From Caulochytrium protostelioides (Eukaryota; Chytridiomycota; Caulochytriomycetes; Caulochytriales; Caulochytriaceae): a DNA stretch of 48,116 nt. The notes beneath the pieces are model-generated. The model had not been told where the DNA came from and did no database searches. It saw only the letters and a list, made by a program, of their open reading frames with translations. This document shows positions 19,242-28,287 of the stretch, piece by piece (the stretch's first letter is position 1; each line of letters starts with the position of its first letter). The translations under genes were made by a program, and so were the position numbers. The stretch spans positions 1 through 48,116 of the forward strand of contig ML014254.1 of the NCBI GenBank assembly GCA_003615045.1, read 5' to 3'.

Positions 19242-20832
19242 GGCGGCAATGGTGAGCGGCAGCGGCAGCGGCAACGGCAGCGGCAACGGCGACGGTGGGC
19301 CGGCCCGCGCCCGCAGTCGGCACACAACGAAGCGATCCGGTACGCGGCGTTGCGAAGGGAACCGTCACGTCGGAGATGAGCCGCGGAATGGCCGACCCGG
19401 AGCGGGAAGAGGACGGCGATGGCGTGGTCGCACGGGTCTCTCCTGCGTGACGGCCGGGTTCTCGCGTGCTGCGGGATGCTCTCGCAGCGGCAAGGGACTG
19501 CGAGGCGTCACGTCACGTCGTCAGTCGAGCCATCGCGTCCGCGTGCCGCTGAAGGGGCTCCGATCAACAACTACGCGTCGTATCCGCGACGCATTGACGA
19601 CCTCTCACGAGCCCAGCGGGTGTCGAGCCTCGTCACACGAGCGCTTCGGACAGGGTCCCACTCCGCCTGGGCTCTCCCTCCAAGCGTGGCTTCGGCGGCT
19701 GCCGCCGCGGGTGGCGGAGGGATTCGGACCCCGCTCGAGGCTCGAGTGGCTCAGACGCCATGGTCTGGCGTCTGAGCCACTCGACCGGGAGGGACCGACG
19801 GCCACATGGGAACGGTAGCCGCTACCGCGTTGCCTGTGCCGGTCGGACCGTGGCCGATCGCGGTGGCCACCCGATCAACAGACCATCCCTATGTGTCGCA
19901 TACGTGCTCGACTTGAGCAGGGCCAGGAATGATCGCAGTCATCGCAGTCATTGGCATCGTGAAGAAGATAGCGCGTCATCAACATTCATCACATGAAACT
20001 GTGTTCTCTGACACGTGTATGTCTTCTTGGGTATGCCCGTCGATCGCTTTGGTTGACGATGGCAGAGGCCTTGCTACCAGGCACCTGACGGGTCAGGGGA
20101 AAGTTGGGTCCGCCGTTGGCCATGTTCTGATACTGCCGTCGTCATCGCCAGAGTTTGGTGGCCATTGGCCGCGTCAACCGACGTGATGGCCTGAAGCATA
20201 CATGGCGATGCACCCGTCCATGAAGATTTCATACTGTTGCCAACGACCGCACCCCGGAGGATCCACCAGTTACAGGCCCCTCTTTTCCTTGCTTGGCTCT
20301 TTCTCTCGCCTTGCCTAATTTGCCGTCATTGCCGCCCCCGCCCACACGCCACACCTCTGCCGGATGGCCGCACCCATCGCGCCACCGCCCACGCCGCATT
20401 TCTGATGTTGCTGCTGATACGCGGTGCTTGCTTGCCGCAGCATGGCTGCACAGCCGCGTGTGTGCGACGCCACGCAGCGAGTCGCCCTCACGGCTCTTTG
20501 TGCTTGCATCCACGGCCACGCAGGGGTGTTCGTGACGGCTTTTTTTCACGAGTTTCTTTGCAGTTTTCCCGACCGCCTGTCCAGCGGCTTTGGCAACGCG
20601 CGCCCTCTTATCACCGCCTCATCCCCCCCGAGACTGTGAGCATCCACGCGACGGAGACGTTGTCCTGTGCTTCGCCCAGGTTTCGCTTCGCTTTGAGCGC
20701 TGCTTGGAATCGCTAGCCGCTGCGTGCTGCTGCGATCCATCGTCCACCGCATCTCCGGCGTGCACGGACGCCCGCCGCCTCTGGCCCCTGCCTCGCCTGC
20801 CGTCGCCTGTCGCCCGCCCCGCGTTCGTCAGC
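19242..20832. other. Divergent intergenic region, 1.6 kb
   Basis: Separates TFIIIC (leftward) from the J-protein (rightward), so it holds both promoters. No gene was recognised. It contains an 18-bp-arm hairpin at 19743-19783 that overlaps tRNA-like A and B box words on the minus strand, and a smaller hairpin (CGGTAG/CTACCG) near 19812-19828. No clear TATA box. Confidence 0.5.
19743..19783. repeat. Perfect inverted repeat, 18-bp arms, 5-base loop
   Basis: Arms are 19743-19760 (CGAGTGGCTCAGACGCCA) and 19766-19783 (its exact complement), with loop TGGTC. Chance is unlikely for 18 exact pairs. It could be a structured RNA, a small-RNA precursor or a relic of a miniature element. Confidence 0.75.
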
Positions 20833-22164
20833 ATGAACGCCGACGAGGCCTCGAAATGCTTGCTGCTCTCGAAGGCTAAGCATGCCAAGGGTGATCATGT
20901 CGCGGCCCTCAAGTTCGCCCGCAAGGCGCATACCATGCAGCCGTCGGCCCAGGCCGATGCGTGGATCCAGTTTCTAGAAAGCCCGGCGGGCCAGTCGTCG
21001 TCCACATCCGCGTCGCAGGGACCAGCAGCGTCGCCGCGGACGTCGTCGTCGTCGTCGCCGTCGCCGCGCGCCTCGCAGCCGGATCTCCGACGCCGCGCGG
21101 GCTACGGCTCGACCGACTCGCTGCCCGACGCCAGCGCGTCGTCGTCCGACGCGCAGTCGCGGCCGTTCACCCAGGACCAGGTCGTCGGGATCAACCGCAT
21201 CCTGGCGGAAAAGAAGAAGAACAACCTCTACGCGATTCTGCTGATCGAGAAGAGCGCCACCGAGGGCGAGATCAAGAAAGCCTACCGCAAGCTCGCGCTC
21301 AAATTCCATCCAGACAAGTGCGGCGCGCCGGGCACCGACGACGCCTTCAAGGCGCTGAGCCACGCGTTCCAAATCCTCTCAGACTCGAACAAGCGTCATG
21401 TCTACGACACGACGGGGCAGGACGGAACGGTCCGCGGCACCGGCGGCCGCGGGCCCGCAGGCTTCCAAGGTCGCTTTGAGGGCGAGATGACTCCCGAAGA
21501 CCTGTTCAACATGTTTTTTGGCGGCGCAATGGGCGGCGGCGGCGCCCATCCCTTCGGTGCCGCCGGCGGCAGTCCCTTTGGCCCGACCTTCCGCACCCAC
21601 TTCGTTCCGCGGAACCGCCGCGAGCAGCCGCACCCCAACCGCGCCTCCCAGGCCGGCAACGGCAATAGCGTGCTCTTCCAGTTCCTCAACCTGCTGCCCA
21701 TCCTAGCGCTGATTATCTTCTCGCTACTCAGCAACATTGGGCTCCCGACGACCGGCAGCGGCCCGCGGCTACCGTCCTATACGTTCCATCCGGGCGGGCG
21801 GTATACGCAAGAGCACAGTACGCTGCAGCGCGCCGTCCGCTTCTACGTCGAGCCGACGGCGTGGCGCAAGGCGTTCCCATCCGCCAAGGAGACGAACCGT
21901 GTCAAGCCGGACCGCCGCGCCGCTGCGGCCACCGGTGATGGCCTCTCGGCGGATGACCAGTCCCGGTTGCGCCAGTGGGAAAAGGATATCGAGTCCGACT
22001 ACCACCACTACCTCCAGGCCGGGTGCCAGCAGGAGCGCGCCGCGAAGCAGCGCAAGATCCAGTCGTGCTACGGGTTGTTTGGCGTCGATCGGGACGCATT
22101 AGAAGAAGCCAAGGCGATGCGGACGCCCTCTTGTGAGCTGCTCACGAGCCATTTTGCCAAGTAA
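20833..22164 (+). CDS. ER-membrane J-domain protein (DNAJB12/DNAJB14 type, DUF1977)
   Basis: Hsp70 co-chaperone anchored in the ER membrane, with its J domain in the cytosol, serving quality control of membrane proteins. The start at 20833 (MNADEASKCLLLSKAKHAKG) gives the N-terminal helical repeat typical of DNAJB12. A Ser-rich linker is followed by the J domain at about residues 131-193, with HPD at 159-161. A Gly/Phe-rich stretch (ME-less, GGAMGGGGAHPFG) precedes a single membrane segment at about 279-301 (LLPILALIIFSLL). The C-terminal DUF1977 region follows (YTFHPGGRYTQEHSTLQRAV). At 443 aa it is close to the family length. The frame is open upstream to 20590, but that part lacks family features. 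A hairpin with nine Ts follows the stop at once. Confidence 0.88.
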   Translation: MNADEASKCLLLSKAKHAKGDHVAALKFARKAHTMQPSAQADAWIQFLESPAGQSSSTSASQGPAASPRTSSSSSPSPRASQPDLRRRAGYGSTDSLPDASASSSDAQSRPFTQDQVVGINRILAEKKKNNLYAILLIEKSATEGEIKKAYRKLALKFHPDKCGAPGTDDAFKALSHAFQILSDSNKRHVYDTTGQDGTVRGTGGRGPAGFQGRFEGEMTPEDLFNMFFGGAMGGGGAHPFGAAGGSPFGPTFRTHFVPRNRREQPHPNRASQAGNGNSVLFQFLNLLPILALIIFSLLSNIGLPTTGSGPRLPSYTFHPGGRYTQEHSTLQRAVRFYVEPTAWRKAFPSAKETNRVKPDRRAAAATGDGLSADDQSRLRQWEKDIESDYHHYLQAGCQQERAAKQRKIQSCYGLFGVDRDALEEAKAMRTPSCELLTSHFAK

Positions 22165-22243
22165 ATAATCAACCCCATTGGTTGTTTTTTTTTGCAATAG
22201 GTAAAGCAAAAGGGATGTGTACATATATACTATATATTTCTGT
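22165..22243. other. Short convergent 3' intergenic spacer
   Basis: Only 79 bases separate the stop codons of the J-protein and NDH-2. It is AT-rich and carries a hairpin plus T run (22170-22193) and an alternating TATATA stretch (22223-22238). Confidence 0.8.
22170..22193 (+). terminator. Hairpin followed by nine Ts after the J-protein stop
   Basis: CAACC (22170-22174), loop CCATT, GGTTG (22180-22184), then T at 22185-22193, beginning 5 bases after the stop. It looks like an intrinsic terminator, which is unexpected for a Pol II gene; whether it acts in 3' processing is unknown. Confidence 0.4.
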
Positions 22244-24343
22244 TTAGTAGCGGCTGATGTCCCGACCAAAAATGATGTGCTTGATCCAGTCGAAGGCGAG
22301 CAACGCGCGCGTTCGCGCCGAGACCTGCTCAGAGAAGTAAACGCTTTTCCACAGCACGTACGCGCCGAGGCCGCCACCGCTGAAGCCATAAACATCGGCG
22401 ACCGCGGCGTTGCCGCCCACGTAGCTCAGACTGCCCATGTGGTTGTACTTGAAGGGCTTCTCCGACGCGGTCTCGAGCTTTGAGTGCTGGTCAACGGAGG
22501 CGTCCGCGAGACGGTTCAGCTTGCGAGCAAGGTACTGCCCCTGCTGCGTGGCGACTTGGGCGGTGGCCGGCAGCGAGGTCATGCGTTGCCCGAGCGCCCG
22601 CGACATCGTCAGGATCTCCTGCAGATCGAGGGTGCCGCTCTGGTCCGCGTCGTACTTTTCGAACAGCGTGTCGAGTTTCTCGTAGTACGTGCGGGACGAA
22701 GGGTATTCGTCGATGAGGCTCTGGACGATGGCGCCGAACTCCTGACGGTTAAACGCGGTTTTTCCTGACGCGGCGAAGCGGTCACGAACCCATTCGGTGA
22801 GCTTGGGCGTCTCGATGGTGGCACAGTCACCGATCGCATAGATCTGGTCTTTGCATTTGCCGAGTAGTTGCAGGCGGCTGTTGACCTGGAGTGCACGCAG
22901 GTGCTCCTGGTCATGGAGGCGCGCGTTGAGCTTGCGCGTGATGTCGCGCATCGCGATGCCCGTCGACCACAGGCACAGGCCCGAGGGAATCGTCACGACC
23001 GGGTCCTGCCCGGGCTGCGGGTTCTTCAGCTTGTACGTGAGGGTGTCCGCGGTGACTTCGGTGACGCGCGCGTTTGTCACGATCTGCATCTTGTTGGCCT
23101 TCATGGAGCGCTCGGCATACTCGGACACAGCCTCCGAGAAGGTGTTGAGGATGTGGTCACCGCTCTGGATAATCGTGACCGAGACGTAGTCGTTGATGAG
23201 CTCCGGGAAGTAGTGGATCAAGTCGTCGTTCAGAAAGTCGTACAGCTCGGCGGCAAACTCGATCCCTGTGGGGCCGCCCCCCGCGACCACGAAGCTGAGC
23301 AGCCGCTTCTTGTCGTCCGGCGGCGTCGTCGGCAACGCCGCGGTCTCGAAGAGGTTCATGATGTCCGAGCGGATGCGCTTCGCGTCTCGGATGGTTTTCA
23401 GGTAGCGCGTGTGCTCGCCGACGCCCGGCACGCCCAGGGACGCATTGCCCGCGCCGACGGCGACGACGAGCTTGTCATACGGGACAAGGAAGTGCTCGCC
23501 GCTGCGGCTCACGACCTCGACCATCTTGTCGTCGACGTGGATGTCGTAGGCCTCCGCCTCGACAAACCGCGCGCGCGCCCGGCGGCAGATCTTGCGCATG
23601 TTCTCCATTAGCGACCGCGACTCGACCGACCCGACCGTCGCCTCGGGCAGCAGCGGGGTGAACAGGAAGTAGTTCTCCGGCGAAATGACGGTCGTCGCGT
23701 AGCCGCCCGGCTCGAGCTCCTTGATCAACGCCGTAGCGCCCCATCCGCTGCCGAGCACGACGAGCTTGGGCAGCGGCTGATCGCCCGGGTCAGGGCTGCG
23801 GTACACGAGCATCGGTGCCGAGGCGCCCTTGGGCGTGTGGTAGACCGTATCCACGCCCTGCGTGCCGATCACTTGCGGGTTCTCCGCCACGAGGTTGACC
23901 GTGTGGTTGTACTTGCTTTCGGCGTGGATATCGGACCCAATCACACCAATCAAGAACCCCGTCGCCGCCGTCATTGAGCCCAGCAGGATGCGGCGCGTCC
24001 ACCCGGCGGGCGATGGCGTCGCCGACGGCGGCGACGGCGCGTCTGCCGTCGTCGACACGAAGCACCGTGCACCATTGAGACCGCGCGTGGGCCCCGGCGT
24101 CACGGACGGCGTCAGCGTCAGTGTCGGCGTCGGCGTCGACTTCGCGAGGCGCGCTGAGATCAGTGATGGGGTCGCCGACACCATCCATGTCGGCGACGCG
24201 GGCGACATCGGCCGCTGGGCCGTCGCGGCGGGCCTCGCATGGGACGTCGACACGGCAGTGAACAAGGATCGCACATGCGGGCGGGCGAAAGCCCGCGGAG
24301 ATGCTCGCCCGGGTGCGAAGCTCGTCAGGACGGCGCGCATCAT
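22244..24343 (-). CDS. NDE1: Type II NADH dehydrogenase with EF-hand (NDH-2, external type)
   Basis: Single-subunit, rotenone-insensitive enzyme passing electrons from NAD(P)H to ubiquinone without pumping protons, on the inner mitochondrial membrane. The first 45 residues are an Arg/Ser-rich presequence (MMRAVLTSFAPGRASPRAF). A membrane-like segment lies at about 119-136. The FAD fold starts at LPKLVVLGSGWGA (193-204) and the NADH fold at FVVAGGGPTGIEFAAEL (351-367). IYAIGDCA is the usual C-terminal FAD contact. An EF-hand with all calcium positions (DADQSGTLDLQE) sits near residues 565-577, as in calcium-dependent Neurospora NDE1 and plant NDB enzymes. The C-terminus (WIKHIIFGRDISRY) is the amphipathic membrane anchor. 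Length 699 aa. External orientation is inferred from the EF-hand. Confidence 0.92.
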   Translation of the reverse strand: MMRAVLTSFAPGRASPRAFARPHVRSLFTAVSTSHARPAATAQRPMSPASPTWMVSATPSLISARLAKSTPTPTLTLTPSVTPGPTRGLNGARCFVSTTADAPSPPSATPSPAGWTRRILLGSMTAATGFLIGVIGSDIHAESKYNHTVNLVAENPQVIGTQGVDTVYHTPKGASAPMLVYRSPDPGDQPLPKLVVLGSGWGATALIKELEPGGYATTVISPENYFLFTPLLPEATVGSVESRSLMENMRKICRRARARFVEAEAYDIHVDDKMVEVVSRSGEHFLVPYDKLVVAVGAGNASLGVPGVGEHTRYLKTIRDAKRIRSDIMNLFETAALPTTPPDDKKRLLSFVVAGGGPTGIEFAAELYDFLNDDLIHYFPELINDYVSVTIIQSGDHILNTFSEAVSEYAERSMKANKMQIVTNARVTEVTADTLTYKLKNPQPGQDPVVTIPSGLCLWSTGIAMRDITRKLNARLHDQEHLRALQVNSRLQLLGKCKDQIYAIGDCATIETPKLTEWVRDRFAASGKTAFNRQEFGAIVQSLIDEYPSSRTYYEKLDTLFEKYDADQSGTLDLQEILTMSRALGQRMTSLPATAQVATQQGQYLARKLNRLADASVDQHSKLETASEKPFKYNHMGSLSYVGGNAAVADVYGFSGGGLGAYVLWKSVYFSEQVSARTRALLAFDWIKHIIFGRDISRY

Positions 24344-25880
24344 GCAACCGTCACCCGGTGTCGTGGTATAACCGGTGATGAGCGAAAAAAAAAAAAAGAA
24401 CAGAGGAGGATTTCAAGAATCTCCAGACTGGCAAGTGTGCAACGCGAACAACAGAATTGGCGGCGAAAGGGATCTGGGCATGCCCGTCATCGTCGCGCAG
24501 GTCGCCGATCTTGCTTCCGCAATGGATGCCTCCGTTGTCGCGCCGATCCTACGTCGCTTCATCTCGAGGTCGACGACGGTGACGACGCGTCGTTGTCTTT
24601 GATGAAGCGAGGCCCATCGCCGCTCTTTGTCTCCGAGGTCGCGAGTGGACCCAGTCGCGCTGGTCCGGTGGCGCCTCAATAGACGTCATCGGCCCTGCGC
24701 GGCGAGCCCTCACTGCCCGCGGTCGCTGCACCTGGCCGGTCCGCCTGAATGGATGGCCTACCTGCGGACACCTAGCCAACCGATGGACCGGCTCCCCGTC
24801 GCGTCCGTGGCGGCCATGACCGCCTTGTTGGGTGGCAGGACGCCGGCAATGACGGACCCCAGATCCCCGACAGTGAGTCCAAGCGACGCGACGCACGAAG
24901 GAGGAGCCCGCGGCCCGATACTGGCCTTCGCTGGATCGAAGGCCGGCCGTAGCCAAAGAGGCGGGGCCCCACCCCGAAAAGTCTTGGCGAGAATTACGCC
25001 ACCGGACCGGGATGGATCCCAGCCGGAAGGTATATGACACATGTAATAACCGTGTTTTTTCTTTGATTCGGCAGTGGTCGAATGGAGCGCAGGCATCATC
25101 CGACGTTTTACCGGGGATCGCGTCTGATGAGCTAGATCATTTTCATTCTGTCCCAGAGTCAGCGTTCCCAAAGTAAAGATCAGAGATGAATCACAAAGAC
25201 GGTTTTCTCAGTGAAATGCTTCAAAATGATGACGAGAGTGTGGTTGACCCTTTTATGCCGTTGCGCCGTTAATGCTGATCTCGCTAGCCAAAAACGCCAT
25301 CCACCATCGGGTATTGTACGAGCGTCGGAGACGTCATTAAGCCGGAATGGGTGCTCCCAGGCTGCGCCTCGGATCGGGCTTTATCGTTTTGTATCTTGAT
25401 GATAGTAAAGCGGACCCTCGGAGGGAAGACCCCGCGGGGCGCCCAAGCCTCCCCCGGCGTCTCTTCGAGTCTCGCGCAAAACTCCGCCTCGTGCCTTTCC
25501 CACCGGGCGACCCGACCCTCTGCGCCTCGGTCCGCCGACGCCGCCGCCGTTTCCGCCGTCGCTTCTGATGCCAATGTCGACGCCCATGCGGCAGCGGCGG
25601 CCGATACTGATGCTCGACGAAAGGTTGGCGGTGATGCCACTGCAACCACGGCGACGATCTCGCTGCCGCCGGGATTTGGATTCCTGGGGTCAAGTCAGCA
25701 GGCTCCATCTTTGGCTTGTTTGATGGCCAAAAAGAGGGTTGGGCGGCAGGTCGGGGGATTCTCTGCGGGTATCACCTGAGGCCATCCGTATTGTTGCCTT
25801 GGTTATCGCCATCGCCATCGCCCGCGTCGCTCTTCTTTTCCTCGACGACGACCCCCCCCCACCGACTTGACATCGCCATC
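24344..25880. other. Divergent intergenic region upstream of NDH-2 and NOP10, 1.5 kb
   Basis: No confirmed gene. It contains an A12 tract near 24385 (just upstream of NDH-2), an AT-richer stretch at 25030-25300, and a minus-strand open frame at 25284-25649 that looks more protein-like than the rest. The NOP10 5' leader has pyrimidine-rich CCATCG repeats (25806-25823) and a C9 run (25851-25859). Confidence 0.5.
25284..25649 (-). CDS. Uncertain short ORF or exon, no family recognised
   Basis: Open frame without a good ATG at its left end; it extends a little upstream to a CCCAG that could be a 3' splice site. It encodes an Ala-rich lead, then [19 protein letters not shown] and [17 protein letters not shown], which has more ordinary amino-acid composition than neighbouring non-coding frames. 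No upstream exon was found and codon use is mixed. It may be a gene fragment or chance. Confidence 0.18.
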   Translation of the reverse strand: MVAVASPPTFRRASVSAAAAAWASTLASEATAETAAASADRGAEGRVARWERHEAEFCARLEETPGEAWAPRGVFPPRVRFTIIKIQNDKARSEAQPGSTHSGLMTSPTLVQYPMVDGVFG

Positions 25881-26075
25881 ATGCACTTGATGTACCACCT
25901 CGACAGCGCTGGCAAGCGCGTCTACACGCTCAAGAAGGTGGACCCCAAGGGCTCGGTCACCAAGAGCGCCCACCCGGCCCGCTTCTCCCCGGACGACAAG
26001 TACTCCCGCCAGCGCGTCACCCTCAAGCGCCGCTTCGGCCTGCTCCTCACCCAGCAGGAGGCCCAGAAGTACTAA
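25881..26075 (+). CDS. NOP10: H/ACA snoRNP subunit NOP10
   Basis: Core protein of H/ACA small nucleolar RNPs, which pseudouridylate rRNA and snRNA and mature telomerase RNA in animals; it bridges the pseudouridine synthase Cbf5/dyskerin. The 64-residue protein starts [19 protein letters not shown] and contains the invariant [19 protein letters not shown], ending [14 protein letters not shown], almost collinear with human NOP10 (64 aa). The start at 25881 was chosen because family members begin MHLMYY; the upstream in-frame ATG at 25716 adds unrelated residues. Single exon. It converges on CBP3. Confidence 0.96.
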   Translation: MHLMYHLDSAGKRVYTLKKVDPKGSVTKSAHPARFSPDDKYSRQRVTLKRRFGLLLTQQEAQKY

Positions 26076-26442
26076 ACGCGCTTCCCTCGACAGAGGTCCT
26101 TCAGCATGGAGCTCCCGGTCCGAGTGACGAACGCGTGCCATACAGCGTGCTGCAGTATGCCCCTGCTATAGACTTCTGCAGTATGCCAACGCTTAGAATC
26201 CTGCCGTATGAGCACGCTGCGGAATCCTGCCGGTGCCGTCCACGCCGTCGCAGGTCTCGCTGCCCCCGCTCCAGGCTCTCTGTGCGAAGCGTTGACGTCT
26301 ACGCTCTCGACTCGAGGCCCCCACGTCCCAGACAGGGGGTCTTTTCACCCGACGCCTTCTCTCACCTCTTCTCTGTTTGCATACCTCACGCCTTGTCCAT
26401 CACGACACGTCTCGTGTGAGTCGTCCCTTTTCTTTTTTTAAT
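26076..26442. other. Convergent 3' intergenic region between NOP10 and CBP3
   Basis: The word CTGCAGTATGCC occurs twice (26150-26161, 26176-26187) with a decayed third copy near 26201. A small hairpin (ACACG-TCT-CGTGT, 26405-26417) is followed on the plus strand by a T-rich tract up to 26440. No gene. Confidence 0.6.
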
Positions 26443-27264
26443 TTAAGCCATCACAATCGGAACAAACGTGATCTTGCCGTTGATCATATCCTCGCGGGTG
26501 CAGGCTTGCAGCCGGTTGAGCTCCATGTAGATCCAGTCCAGCAGCTTGACCATTGTCGTGGCGTCGGGCGGCGTCGCGTCGCCGTTAAAGAGGTTGCGGT
26601 ACAGCGCAGAAGCGAGGATGGCATCGCCCTTGGCAAGCCCCTCGTCGTAGGCCAGGGTCTGGCCGTAGTGCATGCTCATAATCTCGCCGAGCGTCTTCTC
26701 CATGCGGTACACGCCGGCCTGGGCCAGCCGGAACTCGATCTCGAGCCACATCACGTTGAACAGCTCCTGGTTGAACGCGCGGCCCACATCGCCCTCCATG
26801 CGCAGCCGCTTGCTGAGCATCCAGAAGTGCAGCGTCGCAATGTTGAACCACGTGTTGAAGCTCGCTTCGCCGTCCAGCTTGAGGATCTCACGGAAGAGCG
26901 GGTTGCGCTGGTGCTGGTCGCTGATCTGGGCCCACGCGTCGTGGGCCGTGTCGATCCGCGCCATCTTGAACTGGATCTGCTTGAACGGATTGAGCCAGCT
27001 AGGGATCCCACTCGGTCTTGACGGCGCCTCGGACGGCGTCGTTGCCGGCGCCACGTTCGCTGCAGCCGTCGCCGCGGACTGCAGCGCCGCGGAGATGCTG
27101 TGGTGGTCCGACGGCGAGGTCATGCGTCCGCGGGCCGCGCACGAGCCGCTCCATGCCCTGACGGGCACCCAGGAGGGCGTGGCTGGCAGCGACAACCTCT
27201 GCGTGCGGAGGCATCGTGCCGAGCACGTGGCCGCAGCCCGCGATGTGAGACGTGTCCGCATCAT
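26443..27264 (-). CDS. CBP3: Cytochrome bc1 assembly factor CBP3/UQCC1
   Basis: Mitochondrial chaperone that, with Cbp6, binds the mitoribosome exit and newly made cytochrome b, starting complex III assembly. The start at 27264 gives MMRTRLTSRAAATCSARCLR, a clear presequence; the in-frame ATG at 27423 is upstream of any family feature. The ubiquinol-cytochrome c chaperone domain covers about residues 110-260: FNTWFNIATLHFWMLSKRLR, FNQELFNVMWLEIEFRLA and AYDEGLAKGDAILASALYRN match conserved blocks. At 273 aa it is close to human UQCC1 (299) and shorter than yeast Cbp3 (335). Single exon. It shares a 1-kb divergent upstream region with PRP31. Confidence 0.9.
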   Translation of the reverse strand: MMRTRLTSRAAATCSARCLRTQRLSLPATPSWVPVRAWSGSCAARGRMTSPSDHHSISAALQSAATAAANVAPATTPSEAPSRPSGIPSWLNPFKQIQFKMARIDTAHDAWAQISDQHQRNPLFREILKLDGEASFNTWFNIATLHFWMLSKRLRMEGDVGRAFNQELFNVMWLEIEFRLAQAGVYRMEKTLGEIMSMHYGQTLAYDEGLAKGDAILASALYRNLFNGDATPPDATTMVKLLDWIYMELNRLQACTREDMINGKITFVPIVMA

Positions 27265-28287
27265 CTTGATCGCCGGCGTCGCGGGCCCGATGCGGCGGTA
27301 TGCGGGGATGGTATGCGGGGAGGTATCAAGCGGGATCTGCCAGATGAGAATGAAGGTCAATGCGGTTGCTTTCGGGTCTGCGACAGGCTGCTTTGGAGCT
27401 CGTCGGCACGTTAGGACCGGCAAGGTTATGACGAGATACGTCCACGCGAGAGGGTTCTGCTCGATGCTCGATGAATGGAGCGAGATGGCACGGCAGAGTC
27501 AGCAGAGTCGGGGTAGGGGTCGGCCAGCTCTGTTTGCTGGAGATTGCGATGCCTTCGCCGCCGTCCTTCCACGTTGCGCCTCGCTCTCGCAGACCGCATC
27601 AGTGCGTGTGAAGCGGCATGATGCAGCTTTCCTCCTGCAACCACATGGAAGATGGCCACGTGGTCCTTGGGACACCGTATCTCGTCGCCGGTCTGGTGCC
27701 GTCTCGTCGCGTTCTGTTTCGGGTGGGGCATGCACGTGGCGGCCCGCTATGGGTGATGGGCGGCCAGGTCCCGGCCGTCGCCTCGAGTGTTGGCAATGGA
27801 CCCCGACGCCGGCCGCGGCTGACCCTCGCGCCCACGCCGACCAGCGGGCGATGGCGGGCCTGCGAGGCGGTCTTTCGGGGCGCGTGCCCGTGCCGCAGCG
27901 GGCTTCGGACAAGCATCGCGACGGCTCAGCGAAGGGTGTGCGAGGTGAAACACGCTGGCACGTGCTGGGTGATGCACGTGCCATGCGGCATGCACGCAGG
28001 AAGCAGTGCTGTCTTCGCCATGAAGGCTTATACCCTTAAAAACGTGTGAGCAGCGATCGGACGATTCGGTGGTGTTAACCCTTGCCCTCAGGGTTATCTC
28101 CGCCGTCCGCCCCACGCTGAACCCTTCATCGAAGAGACTCGTCGTCGAATCGACAGGGCCTGATAGACCACATAGAAACGTTGCTGCTGCGTTGATACCA
28201 TCGCTTTCCCACCTCTGACGACGCCATCCCACTGCCCTCGCTCGACAGCCGCCCTCCGTCGACTGCGGCGGTGCCGCTCGCGCCATC
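27265..28287. other. Divergent promoter region between CBP3 and PRP31, 1 kb
   Basis: A 455-codon plus-strand frame crosses CBP3 and this region, but it is an antisense shadow with no family similarity. No TATA box is evident. The sequence just before PRP31 is pyrimidine-rich. Confidence 0.5.

Noticed and set aside
19715-19795. tRNA-Leu/Ser gene on the minus strand
   Set aside because: A- and B-box-like words have the right spacing, but the 7-base acceptor strands do not pair and the anticodon loop is not canonical. Kept only as a hairpin observation.
26672-28039. 455-codon plus-strand frame across CBP3
   Set aside because: Antisense shadow of CBP3 in GC-rich sequence; no recognisable domain outside the overlap.
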